Shown: positions 37,043 to 45,199, counted from the first letter of the stretch. The stretch: DNA of 64,000 nt from Bacteroidales bacterium WCE2004 (GCA_900167895.1 FUZR01000002.1:682001-746000); one strand, 5' to 3'. Notes: generated from the letters alone by a model not told the origin. Numbers and translations are program-made.

Positions 37043-37757
37043 TTTCGCGCGCAGCGGCGACGTCGTGCACCCGCAGGATGTCGGCGCCGTGCAGGATTGC
37101 CAGGCGGTGGGCACGTTCCGTGTCGCCGCCTGTAAATCTTTTGTCGGCCGCCCCGATCAGGATCGGGCGGTCGAAGCCGCGCAGCCAGTCGAGTTTCTCC
37201 AGGATCTCCCAGTTCTGCTCCGCCGTCTTGGCGAAGCCCAGGCCCGGGTCAAGGACCCATTCGGCGATGCCGGCGTCTTCCGCCTTGCGGCTGAATTCTC
37301 CGAAGTAGTCCACCAGCGCGGGGACGACGCCCGCGGGATACGCGCACAGGGCATCCATCGAGCGCGGGTTGCCGCGCTTGTGCATCGCGACATAGGGCAG
37401 GCCCAGGCGGCCGACCGTCGCGAGCATCAGCGCGTCGTCCTCGCCGGCCGAGATGTCGTTGACCAGGAAGGGGCCCGCGCAGTCATAGACGCGGCGCACG
37501 ATCTCGGCGCGCGTCGTGTCGACCGAAAGCAGCGCCGGGGCGTCCCAGGCGCGCACGACCGGCTCCAGGCGGCGCCATTCTTCCTCCAGCTCCACGTCCG
37601 CCGCGCCGGGGCGCGTGGAGACGGCGCCCAGGTCGATGATCTCCGCCCCGGCGGCGCACAGGAACCGGATCCGCTCCTGCGCCTGCGCTGCCTGGACCCG
37701 GCTCGGAGCGAAGAAGGAATCCGGCGTCAGGTTGACGATAGCCATTATCTTTACCAT
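37020..37757 (-). CDS. folP: dihydropteroate synthase, divergent
   Basis: A 245-residue TIM-barrel enzyme of folate synthesis: MAIVNLTPDSFF (pterin loop), GAEIIDLGAVSTRPGA, LSVDTTRAEIVR, LVNDISAG, VAMHKRG and VLDPGLGFAKTAEQN. The loop that is usually SRKS-like reads IGAADKRFTGG here, keeping the Lys but not the Ser-Arg. It is shorter than the usual 270-280 residues. A perfect -7 box lies 4 bp upstream of the ATG. Confidence 0.92.
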   Translation of the reverse strand: MVKIMAIVNLTPDSFFAPSRVQAAQAQERIRFLCAAGAEIIDLGAVSTRPGAADVELEEEWRRLEPVVRAWDAPALLSVDTTRAEIVRRVYDCAGPFLVNDISAGEDDALMLATVGRLGLPYVAMHKRGNPRSMDALCAYPAGVVPALVDYFGEFSRKAEDAGIAEWVLDPGLGFAKTAEQNWEILEKLDWLRGFDRPILIGAADKRFTGGDTERAHRLAILHGADILRVHDVAAARETILQTKA

Positions 37758-37761
37758 ACAC

Positions 37762-37769
37762 CAAAATTA
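37762..37769 (-). promoter_or_regulatory. folP -7 box
   Basis: On the minus strand TAATTTTG matches TAnnTTTG exactly and ends 4 bp before the folP ATG, so the message would be leaderless or nearly so. It is divergent from the tmk box 13 bp away. Confidence 0.55.
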
Positions 37770-37782
37770 GTGTTTTTTTCGC

Positions 37783-37790
37783 TATATTTG
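37783..37790 (+). promoter_or_regulatory. tmk -7 box
   Basis: TATATTTG matches TAnnTTTG exactly and ends 7 bp before the tmk ATG; the expected start of transcription coincides with the start codon. Confidence 0.6.
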
Positions 37791-37797
37791 TCCACAT

Positions 37798-38481
37798 ATG
37801 CTTATCGTGATCGAAGGCCTGGACGGCGCCGGCAAGTCCACCCAGGTCCGTATGTTCAGAGAATACCTCGCCGGAGTCTGTCCCACGCTCGAGTACATCC
37901 ATTTCCCGCGCTATGACGCGCCCGTCTACGGCGGCCTGATCGGGAAGTTCCTGCGCGGCGGCTTCGGCTCCATCGAGAGCGTGCATCCGCAGCTCGTGGC
38001 GCTCCTTTTCGCCGAAGACCGCCACGCCGCCGCCCCCGACATCCGCCGCATCCTGTGCGCGGGCGGCACGGTCCTGCTGGACCGTTACGTCTATTCCAAC
38101 ATCGCATACCAGTGCGCGAAGCTCGCCTCCGACAGCGAGGCCGAGGAGCTCCGCGAATGGATCAACAACACCGAATACGGGCAGTTCGACCTTCCCCGGC
38201 CGGACCTCAACATCTTCCTGGACGTCCCCATCGGATTCGTGGAGCAGAGTCTCTCCGCCCAGCGCGGCGGAGGCGACCGCGAATACCTCCACGGCCGGCA
38301 GGACATCCACGAGGCGGACATCGCCTTCCAGCGCCGCGTGCGCGAGATGTACCGCCGGCAGGCGGAGCTCGACCCGCATTTCATCATCGTGGACTGCGGC
38401 GACGCCGAAGGCCGGATGCTGCCGCCCGACGCCATTTTCAACAAAATCAAGACTGTCTATGAGAATTATCCGAAGGATTAG
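37798..38481 (+). CDS. tmk: thymidylate kinase
   Basis: A 227-residue P-loop kinase: IEGLDGAGKST (residues 5-15), FPRYDAPVYGGLIGKFLRG, LFAEDR, LLDRYVYSNIAYQ (the DRY/F motif) and a lid region RGGGDREYLHG. It phosphorylates dTMP. The 3' end overlaps the DoxX-like gene by 23 bp, so both are probably cotranscribed. Confidence 0.95.
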   Translation: MLIVIEGLDGAGKSTQVRMFREYLAGVCPTLEYIHFPRYDAPVYGGLIGKFLRGGFGSIESVHPQLVALLFAEDRHAAAPDIRRILCAGGTVLLDRYVYSNIAYQCAKLASDSEAEELREWINNTEYGQFDLPRPDLNIFLDVPIGFVEQSLSAQRGGGDREYLHGRQDIHEADIAFQRRVREMYRRQAELDPHFIIVDCGDAEGRMLPPDAIFNKIKTVYENYPKD

Positions 38482-39520
38482 CGCCGTCCTGATCGGCTTC
38501 GTCTTCTTCCTGTCCGGCATCCTGAAGATTATGGATCCCGTGGGAGCCCGCCTCGTCGTGGAGAGCTATCTCCAGTTCCTTCACATGAACTGGCTGTCGG
38601 GGCTGGCCGGCCTGGCCGGCACCGGCTTCGCCCTGCTGGAGGCCCTGCTCGGCGCCGCCCTCATCACGGGCGTCTGGCGCAAGGTCGCCGGCATCGCGTC
38701 GGGCGCGCTGATGGGCTTCTTCACCCTCCTCTCCGTCCTGCTTCTTATCAAGAATCCCCATATGGACTGCGGCTGCTTCGGCGAGATCGTGCGCCTGACG
38801 CATCTGCAGAGCTTCCTCAAGAATATCGTCCTGCTGGTTCTCTGGGCGCTGGCCTTCCTGCCTTTCAACAAGCTGGAACCCACCCGCAAGGTCAAATACG
38901 TCAGCTTCCCGATCGCGGCGGTGTCCGTCGTCGGATTCCTGCTGTACTCCTCGCTGACCATCCCGCTGGTGGACTTCACGCCCTTCAAGCCGGGCGCCGA
39001 GCTGATGCTCCCCGAGGACATCGACGACCCGACCGACGACCGCACGCCGACCCTGTCGCTGAGCGACGCCGACGGCGAATACTTCGACGACCTGCTGATG
39101 GAGGGCGACCTGATGGTCGTCTCCGTCTACGATCCGGGCAAGCTCAAGCCCAGGCAGTGGGACAAGATCGTCACGCTGCTGCAGGACGCCGCCGCCACCG
39201 GCTACAAGCCCATGGTGCTGGCCGCCGCCACGCCGTCCATCATGCAGGAGTGCACCTCCGCACCGGAGGTGCTGGACGCGACCTACTTCGCCGACCGCAA
39301 GAAACTCCTCACCCTCAACCGTTCCAACGGCGGCGCGTCCTATATCCAGGAGGGACTCATCGTCACGAAGTGGGGGATCCGGCGGCTGCCGGACCGCGAG
39401 AAGCTGGAATCGCTTCTCGCCACGGACGTGACGGAGTCCCTCTTGGCGGAAAACAACGGAGACCGGCTCAAGTTCCAGGCCTTCCTGTTGTATGTGTTTG
39501 CCGTGATGCTGCTGCTCTAG
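38459..39520 (+). CDS. DoxX/MauE-like membrane protein with soluble C-terminal domain
   Basis: A 353-residue protein. The first 160 residues form four or five membrane segments with the DoxX/MauE layout (RRISAVLIGFVFFLSGILKIMDP) and a Cys pair in NPHMDCGCFGEIV. The remaining part is soluble (EDIDDPTDDRTPTLSLSDADGEYF, SVYDPGKLKPRQWDKIVTLLQ, EGLIVTKWGIRRLP) with no thioredoxin CxxC visible. A role in envelope redox is suggested only by the Cys pair. It starts inside the tmk reading frame (23 bp overlap) and converges with the next gene, leaving 1 bp. Confidence 0.72.
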   Translation: MRIIRRISAVLIGFVFFLSGILKIMDPVGARLVVESYLQFLHMNWLSGLAGLAGTGFALLEALLGAALITGVWRKVAGIASGALMGFFTLLSVLLLIKNPHMDCGCFGEIVRLTHLQSFLKNIVLLVLWALAFLPFNKLEPTRKVKYVSFPIAAVSVVGFLLYSSLTIPLVDFTPFKPGAELMLPEDIDDPTDDRTPTLSLSDADGEYFDDLLMEGDLMVVSVYDPGKLKPRQWDKIVTLLQDAAATGYKPMVLAAATPSIMQECTSAPEVLDATYFADRKKLLTLNRSNGGASYIQEGLIVTKWGIRRLPDREKLESLLATDVTESLLAENNGDRLKFQAFLLYVFAVMLLL

Positions 39521-39521
39521 G

Positions 39522-41342
39522 CTACGCGCCTATCCTGAACAGGATCGACGTGTGAGACATCTGGCGGAATATCTTCATCGGCAGTTCCAGGTGCATCAGC
39601 TGGCCCCAGGAGTGGACATCGAGAATGACGGTGTCATTCCGGGTCTTGATACCACAGACAACCACCCAGTGCAGATCGGAAAGCTGGCCTTCGGCAAAGC
39701 CTGAATGCGTGCCATTACTCATGTTCTGCAAGGGAGTGGCATGCATGGCCCAGAAAATCGCACCGCCATTTTTCATATGCGAAATCCAGGCTTCCAGGTT
39801 CTTCTTGGCCCGGGTCGTCGTCCCCCACGCGGACAGTTCCGTGAGGCTGAGCGGATTGAACACGAACTTGATCATGTGTTTCATTTCCGTCGCAGCGGTG
39901 AACATCTTGATCACGCGGGGCACGAGCTCGATCTTTAGGGATGTCTCCATCTGGGCGAGCGAAGCCTGGAACATCCAGTTGACCTCCGGCGCTTCACCGC
40001 AAGGATACTTCTCAGCGACATTGACACTGGCGTCCCGCAGGCGTTTGGGGACAGTATAGCCCATCAGGGATCCGGTATCATACAACTTCATGACCACATC
40101 GGCGAGCATGTTGAGATTCACCTTCGCCAGATAGAACATGACGGCGACAGGACCGCAAATCGGATAATCGGCACTTTGAATGACGCCGGAACACGGGAAC
40201 GGGCGATTGGATGTAAACGCCGTATAGCCATTTGTGTACTCCTGACAGAAAACCAACCTGTTCAGACCCAGGCGGACCTGTTCGACCGTAATCCCGGGCC
40301 ATGCACTCTTCCCTGAATGGGAATGAGCCCAATTCTCGATCTTCTCCCGGATCTGCCCGTGCGGGGTTGGCGCGATTTCCTTGCCGCCAACCTTGAAGAT
40401 CCCGTCATAGGTCAGCTTGTTGTTTTTCGTGGTGCCGCTGATCGTGTAACGGACCTTATCGTCAGATGTGTCGCCACAGGTGAAGAGATGCCGTCCGACG
40501 GCATCATCCCCGCCAAGCACCGCGACTTCCACCCAGAATTTTTCTCCATTCCTGATCTCCTTGATGGCACGGAGATTTACCTTCAATTCCTGCCCGGCAA
40601 GAAGGCTCTCGGAAACATACGTGCCGGAATCGCCCTGGACACGGATCCGCGACGTAAAAACGCCCTTGTTCTTCAATTCGACAAAACGGACGGGGGTATC
40701 GACCACCGTAAAGAAGTCCGACAGCCCGTTATATGTCAGCGTATTGCTGCCCGTCGTCCCGCTGATGGTATAGCGGGCCCGCTTGATCGACGATTTCTTA
40801 TAGACGAAGCCCTGGGTTGACGTATTGTTGCGTCCGCCCGCGACGAAGGCCTCCAGGAAAACCACGTCGCCATCCTGGATCTTTCCTCCGGCCTTGGACA
40901 GGTCGAGGATCCTTTCCTCTCCGACGGTGATGTTCTCCGGGTCACAATATGTGGAAGAGCCGCCCTTCACATGGATTCTCGAATAGAATCCGGCATTATC
41001 CACCTTCAGGGAAAGGAAGCGGATGGGTTCGGCTATCTTCGTGTACTGGTTGATCAACCCCTGATAAGAGAGACTGTTTTTCAGCGTCGTTCCCGAGATG
41101 GTATAGCGCGCCCGCTTGTTGGATGTTTTCCGATAGACAAAGCGCTGTGACGCTGTATTATTCTTTCCCCACACGACATTGGCCTCCAGGTAAACGATAT
41201 CGCCATCCCGGAAAAGGCCGCCGGCATCGGCGATATCCACGGTCCGTTCCCTATTCTGCCGGATATCCTCCGGGAAACGATACTCCCCGCCCGAATTACC
41301 TTTGATTACGATTTCCGCCACAAGTGGACCGGTGTTTTTCAA
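39522..41342 (-). CDS. three-repeat beta-rich protein with papain-like/C39-like cysteine peptidase domain
   Basis: The uninterrupted frame from TTG 41342 has 606 residues. Three repeats of about 110 residues (about 1-104, 105-214 and 215-320) each end in a YTISGTT-x3-NxLxYxG signature (80, 191 and 299), with LxVxG and DGDxVxLEA strands. The C-terminal domain has YPICGPVAVMFYLAK (Cys396), LHWVVVCGI (His558) and LDVHSWGQ (Asp575), a Cys-His-Asp order fitting papain-like C39-type peptidases. No signal peptide is seen. The natural start appears to be ATG 41366, but an in-frame TGA lies six codons in (separate entry). By eye it is less G+C-rich than its neighbours. Family and target unknown; a toxin or effector role is speculation. 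Confidence 0.7.
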   Translation of the reverse strand: MKNTGPLVAEIVIKGNSGGEYRFPEDIRQNRERTVDIADAGGLFRDGDIVYLEANVVWGKNNTASQRFVYRKTSNKRARYTISGTTLKNSLSYQGLINQYTKIAEPIRFLSLKVDNAGFYSRIHVKGGSSTYCDPENITVGEERILDLSKAGGKIQDGDVVFLEAFVAGGRNNTSTQGFVYKKSSIKRARYTISGTTGSNTLTYNGLSDFFTVVDTPVRFVELKNKGVFTSRIRVQGDSGTYVSESLLAGQELKVNLRAIKEIRNGEKFWVEVAVLGGDDAVGRHLFTCGDTSDDKVRYTISGTTKNNKLTYDGIFKVGGKEIAPTPHGQIREKIENWAHSHSGKSAWPGITVEQVRLGLNRLVFCQEYTNGYTAFTSNRPFPCSGVIQSADYPICGPVAVMFYLAKVNLNMLADVVMKLYDTGSLMGYTVPKRLRDASVNVAEKYPCGEAPEVNWMFQASLAQMETSLKIELVPRVIKMFTAATEMKHMIKFVFNPLSLTELSAWGTTTRAKKNLEAWISHMKNGGAIFWAMHATPLQNMSNGTHSGFAEGQLSDLHWVVVCGIKTRNDTVILDVHSWGQLMHLELPMKIFRQMSHTSILFRIGA

Positions 41343-41366
41343 AGAGACTCATCTGATTTCTTCCAT
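41343..41366 (-). other. apparent true start of the repeat/peptidase gene with in-frame TGA
   Basis: On the minus strand ATG (41364-41366) follows a typical A-rich leader and reads MEEIR, then TGA (41349-41351), then VSLKNTG in the same frame as the long downstream ORF. The encoded residues align with the start of the other two repeats (PIRFLSLK and PVRFVELK), with the stop in the place of the F. The gene therefore carries a nonsense codon, a readthrough codon or a sequence error. Confidence 0.75.
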
Positions 41367-41471
41367 AGATTTGTGTTTTAATTAGTTATTAGAAAAGTGA
41401 ATTAGTATTGCAATATAAGAATTATTGCGGAAATGTCCCATATTGTTTTAAAAAACGGCAATGGGAACGAC

Positions 41472-41499
41472 AAAAAAGCCAGCCCGGTCAGGGCTGGCT
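41472..41499 (-). terminator. hisS terminator
   Basis: Stem AGCCAGCCC/GGGCTGGCT (41477-41485 and 41491-41499) is followed on the minus strand by TTTTTT, 26 bp after the hisS stop. Confidence 0.85.
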
Positions 41500-41524
41500 G
41501 ATCATTCAGTCGGATAGGGCCGGT

Positions 41525-42874
41525 CTAGCCCAGGAAGGCCAGGATGCCGGCGATGTCGTCCTTGGCGAAGGACTTCTGCTCGCCGGAAGCGAGATTCTTC
41601 AGGTTCACCACGCCCTGCTCCATCTCGGAAGCGCCCGTGATGGACAGGAAGGGGATGGACTTGCGCTCGGCGTAGTCGAACTGCTTCTTGAGCTTGGCGG
41701 CGTCGGGGTAGAGCTCCACCGACACGCCCTGCGCGCGGAGCGCCGCGGCAAGCGGCAACAGGTAGCGGACCTCGTCCGCGCCCATGTTGGCGAGCAGCAG
41801 GCGCGTGGCGCTGCTGAGCCCCTGCGGGAACTTGTCCAGGCCGGCGAGCACGTCGTAGATGCGGTCGGCGCCAAAGCTCACGCCCACACCGGACATGTCG
41901 GGCAGGCCGAAGATGCCGGTGAGGTTGTCGTAGCGGCCGCCGCCGCAGATGCTGCCGATCTGCCAGTCGAGCGCCTTGACTTCGAAGATGGCGCCCGTAT
42001 AATAATTGAGGCCGCGGGCCAGCGAGAGGTCGATCTCGACCGGCGTGGCGATGCCCGCGGCAGCGATGAATCCGAACAGCTCCTCCAGCTCGTCCAGGCC
42101 CTTGAGGCCCGTCTCGGAAGCGCCCATGATGCTGCGCATCCTGGCGAGCTTCTCCGCATTGGTCCCGCTCAGGGTGAGCACGGGCTCGAGCACGGCGATG
42201 GCGGCGTCGGTCAGGCCCTTCTCGCGCATCTCGTCCTTGACGGCGTCAAGGCCGATCTTGTCCAGCTTGTCGATGGCCACGGTGATGTCCACCACCTTGT
42301 CGGGGAAGCCGCAGATCTCCGCCAGGCCGGTGAGGACCTTGCGGTTGTTGATCTTGACGAGCACGCGCACGCCCAGCTTCTCGAAGACCTTGTCCACGAT
42401 CTGCACCAGTTCCAGCTCGCAGAGCTGGCTGCGGGAGCCGATGGCGTCCACGTCGCACTGGTAGAATTCGCGGTAGCGGCCCTTCTGCGGACGGTCGGCC
42501 CGCCAGACCGGCTGGATCTGGAAACGCTTGAACGGGAAGGACAGCTCGTTCTGGTGCTGCACCACGAAGCGGGCGAACGGCACCGTGAGGTCGTAGCGGA
42601 GGCCCTTCTCGCATACCTGCGGGGTCAGCGGCTTCGACATGTCCACGTCGGCGAAGGCGTCGCCGGAATTGAGGATCCGGTACAGCAGCTTGTCGCCCTC
42701 CTCGCCGTACTTGCCGAGCAGCGTGGAGAGGTTCTCCATCGCCGGCGTCTCGATCTGGGCGTAGCCATAAGTACGGAAGACGGAACGGATCGTGTCGAAG
42801 ATATAGTTGCGCCGCGCGGTCTCCTGAGGACCGAAATCGCGGGTGCCTTTTGGTATGGAAGGTTTCTGTGCCAT
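41525..42874 (-). CDS. hisS: histidyl-tRNA synthetase
   Basis: A 449-residue class II synthetase: [16 protein letters not shown] start, motif 2 region [26 protein letters not shown], the His-specific [13 protein letters not shown] and CGGGRYDNL motifs, and [13 protein letters not shown] (motif 3), ending with an anticodon-binding domain ([25 protein letters not shown]). Start ATG 42874 lies 19 bp downstream of a perfect -7 box shared back-to-back with sppA. Confidence 0.97.
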   Translation of the reverse strand: MAQKPSIPKGTRDFGPQETARRNYIFDTIRSVFRTYGYAQIETPAMENLSTLLGKYGEEGDKLLYRILNSGDAFADVDMSKPLTPQVCEKGLRYDLTVPFARFVVQHQNELSFPFKRFQIQPVWRADRPQKGRYREFYQCDVDAIGSRSQLCELELVQIVDKVFEKLGVRVLVKINNRKVLTGLAEICGFPDKVVDITVAIDKLDKIGLDAVKDEMREKGLTDAAIAVLEPVLTLSGTNAEKLARMRSIMGASETGLKGLDELEELFGFIAAAGIATPVEIDLSLARGLNYYTGAIFEVKALDWQIGSICGGGRYDNLTGIFGLPDMSGVGVSFGADRIYDVLAGLDKFPQGLSSATRLLLANMGADEVRYLLPLAAALRAQGVSVELYPDAAKLKKQFDYAERKSIPFLSITGASEMEQGVVNLKNLASGEQKSFAKDDIAGILAFLG

Positions 42875-42879
42875 CGCTG

Positions 42880-42911
42880 TTTGAATTATTCTGCAAATTT
42901 ACCTACTTTTG
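42880..42911. promoter_or_regulatory. back-to-back divergent promoters of hisS and sppA
   Basis: Plus strand: TTTG (42880-42883), 20 bp, TACTTTTG (42904-42911) for sppA. Minus strand: TAAATTTG (42894-42901) for hisS. Both -7 boxes are perfect and only 2 bp apart, so the sppA spacer contains the hisS box. Polymerase binding at the two should be mutually exclusive. Confidence 0.75.
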
Positions 42912-42933
42912 TTAAAATATCCCGTAAATCAAC

Positions 42934-44697
42934 ATGAAAGATTTTATCAAAATGGTGTTGGCGGTGCTCTGCGGCCTTTTCATTGCCGGATTCATCGCCT
43001 TTATCCTCTTCTTCGGCATGATCGGCTCCCTGGCCGCCGGCAGCAAACCCGTCCTCCCCAGATCCGGTGTTCTCACCCTCAATCTCGGCAAATTCGCCCT
43101 CGGTGAGCAGACACAGGAGGCCGATCCGTTCGGCTCCCTGAGCCCGGCTTCCCTGCTGACCGGAGCCAGCTCCAGCGTCCCCGCCACCATCGGCATCTGG
43201 GACGCCGTGCAGGCCATCAACGCCGCCGCCGAAGATCCCGCCGTCAAGTACATCTTCCTCCGCGCCGACGGCAACCTTTCCGGCGTGACCCAGCTCGAGG
43301 AGCTGCGCACTGCCCTGAAGCACTTCCGCGCCACGAGCGGCAAGCCCGTCGTCGCCTACCTGGAATCCTTCAGCACGGGCGAATACTACATCGCCTCCGT
43401 GGCGGACAAGATCTATATGACCTCCCATCTGGGCGCCGAGCCGATGATGTACGGCGTCGGTTCGCAGATGTTCTTCTTCGGCGACCTGCTGAAGAAATTC
43501 GGCGTCAACGTGCAGCTGATCCGCCACGGCAAATACAAGTCGGCCGGCGAGATGTACACCCGCGGCAACGCCAGTCCGGAGAACCGCGAGCAGTACCAGC
43601 GGATGATCGACTCCATCTGGGAAACCATCGGCGATGAGATCGCCGCTTCCCGCGACATCGAGCGCGCCCGGCTGGACGCCCTCATCAACGGCCTGGAGCT
43701 CCGTCTCCCGCAGGATTGCGTGGACAACGGCCTCGTGGACGCGCTGGTGGACCGCCAGGCCCTGGAGGACAAGCTCACGTCCCTCGCCGTCGCGGACGAG
43801 TATAAAGACATCAAGTGGATCGACTTCGCCGACTACGTGGAGGCCCGGAACCTTCCGACCAAGATCCGGCAGAAGATTGCCGTCGTCTATGCCGACGGCG
43901 AGATTGTCAACGGCTCCGCCAAAAGCGACGTTGCCGGCAACCGCTTTGCCGCCATCCTCGCCAAGGTCCGCGCCGACTCCACCGTCAAGGCCGTCGTGCT
44001 GCGCGTCAACTCTCCGGGCGGCAGCGTCCAGGCATCCGAGGTCATCAAGGACGAGCTCGACCGGCTCCAGGCCGTCAAGCCCGTCGTCGCCTCCTACGGC
44101 AGCACCGCCGCATCCGGCGGCTATTGGATCTCCAACAACTGCGAGAAGATCTTCTCCAACGCCACCACCCTCACGGGCTCCATCGGCGTATTCGGCCTGG
44201 TACCGGACCTCTCCAAGACGGCCCGGGAGTTCGCCCACGTGGGCGTTGAAAGCGTCACGTCCCACAAGCACGGCGACATCATGGGCATGATGCGCCCGCT
44301 CGACGCGGCCGAGTATGGCTATATGCTCACCGGCATCGAGGCGGTCTATGACCGCTTCACCACCATCGTCTCCGAGGGCCGCGGCATTCCGAAGGCGACC
44401 GTCGACGCCATCGGGCAGGGCCGTGTCTGGACCGGCGCCGATGCGCTCGGCATCAACCTGGTCGACGAGATCGGCACCCTGGAGGACGCCATCCACTATG
44501 CGGCCGCCGCAGCGGGCGATCCCGACCTGGACAGCTGGAACATCAAGGGCTACCCCGCCCCGATGGGCGCCTCCGAGCGCTTCCTCGACATGCTCAGCGG
44601 CGGCAAGGGCAACGAGAACGCGATGGTCGCCACGCTCCGCAAGCTCTCCAGCCCGCAGGTTTACGCGCGCATGGACAACGACATCCGCATCAAATAA
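42934..44697 (+). CDS. sppA: signal peptide peptidase SppA, 67K type
   Basis: A 587-residue protein with an N-terminal membrane anchor (FIKMVLAVLCGLFIAGFIAFILFFGMIG) and two ClpP-like halves. The N-terminal half carries the catalytic Lys region IRHGKYKSAGEMYTRG; the C-terminal half carries RVNSPGGSVQASEVI and STAASGGYWISNN with the catalytic Ser. It degrades cleaved signal peptides in the membrane. It follows the divergent promoter shared with hisS. Confidence 0.95.
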   Translation: MKDFIKMVLAVLCGLFIAGFIAFILFFGMIGSLAAGSKPVLPRSGVLTLNLGKFALGEQTQEADPFGSLSPASLLTGASSSVPATIGIWDAVQAINAAAEDPAVKYIFLRADGNLSGVTQLEELRTALKHFRATSGKPVVAYLESFSTGEYYIASVADKIYMTSHLGAEPMMYGVGSQMFFFGDLLKKFGVNVQLIRHGKYKSAGEMYTRGNASPENREQYQRMIDSIWETIGDEIAASRDIERARLDALINGLELRLPQDCVDNGLVDALVDRQALEDKLTSLAVADEYKDIKWIDFADYVEARNLPTKIRQKIAVVYADGEIVNGSAKSDVAGNRFAAILAKVRADSTVKAVVLRVNSPGGSVQASEVIKDELDRLQAVKPVVASYGSTAASGGYWISNNCEKIFSNATTLTGSIGVFGLVPDLSKTAREFAHVGVESVTSHKHGDIMGMMRPLDAAEYGYMLTGIEAVYDRFTTIVSEGRGIPKATVDAIGQGRVWTGADALGINLVDEIGTLEDAIHYAAAAAGDPDLDSWNIKGYPAPMGASERFLDMLSGGKGNENAMVATLRKLSSPQVYARMDNDIRIK

Positions 44698-44716
44698 TCA
44701 CGAATTTTTAAAAAAA

Positions 44717-44747
44717 TTTGGAATCTCGAAAAAATTGCCTACCTTTG
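44717..44747 (+). promoter_or_regulatory. initiator tRNA promoter
   Basis: TTTG (44717-44720), a 19-bp spacer and TACCTTTG (44740-44747) match the Bacteroidota consensus exactly; the predicted start is about 7 bp before the tRNA. Confidence 0.85.
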
Positions 44748-44760
44748 CAGTCCCAAACAT

Positions 44761-44833
44761 CGCGGGGTAGAGCAGTTGGTAGCTCGTCGGGCTCATAACC
44801 CGGAGGCCGGAGGTTCGAGTCCTTCCCCCGCTA
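44761..44833 (+). tRNA. initiator tRNA-fMet (anticodon CAT), CCA not encoded
   Basis: The cloverleaf folds with D stem GAGC/GCTC (A11-U24), anticodon loop CTCATAA on a stem ending GGG/CCC, and T loop TTCGAGT. Three G-C pairs below the CAT loop and A11-U24 are initiator hallmarks. The acceptor pairs from position 2 to 7 with C1 opposed to T72, an unpaired end that initiators need (commonly C1-A72). After the discriminator A73 the DNA reads CTA, so CCA must be added enzymatically, unlike in the tRNA-Gln of this window. Confidence 0.92.
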
Positions 44834-44888
44834 CTAGACAAAACGGCAGCCTTTCCGGCTGCCGTTTTTCTTTGCGGGGGAAGGACTC
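44817..44888. repeat. 15-bp inverted repeat: tRNA-fMet 3' end and its downstream copy
   Basis: GAGTCCTTCCCCCGC at 44817-44831, inside the tRNA T arm and acceptor strand, has an exact reverse complement at 44874-44888. The terminator hairpin of the tRNA lies between the arms. Confidence 0.85.
44842..44870 (+). terminator. terminator after tRNA-fMet
   Basis: Stem AACGGCAGCC (44842-44851) with GGCTGCCGTT (44857-44866), followed by a T-run interrupted by one C. Confidence 0.85.
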
Positions 44889-45199
44889 CGTCCCTTCAAC
44901 CCCCTGTCGCTCCGCGACATCCCCCTATTCAGGGGGAATGCGCCCTCCACTTCCGTTCCGGGCGGTGCCTGCGCTGCTTCAACTTTCTTCGAAAGTCTCG
45001 CTGACGCTCCGGCACGGCGCTGACGCGCCTTCGGCCCTTCGGGCCTCAAACCACCAGCCAGCAGCCTCTCCTTCCGAGCGTTACCAAAGCCTCCAGGGGC
45101 GAAACGGGGCCCCAGCGCCCCTGGCGACAGGAAAAATGGTTCGCCCCGGGCAATACGGGGTGTCTGCGCCCCTGGCAGACCACTCTGCTAAACGGGAAT
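44871..45199. repeat. palindrome-rich noncoding stretch (REP-like)
   Basis: No convincing gene. Perfect short hairpins follow one another: GTCGC-TCC-GCGAC (44906-44918), TCCCCCT-ATTC-AGGGGGA (44920-44937), CCAGGGGCG (45093-45101) with CGCCCCTGG (45116-45124), and GTCTGC/GCAGAC (45162-45167, 45175-45180). CGCCCCTGG recurs at 45167-45175. An open frame covering this region begins inside the tRNA and is composed of structured repeat sequence, so it is not called. It may be a dispersed palindromic repeat element or a structured RNA. Confidence 0.6.
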
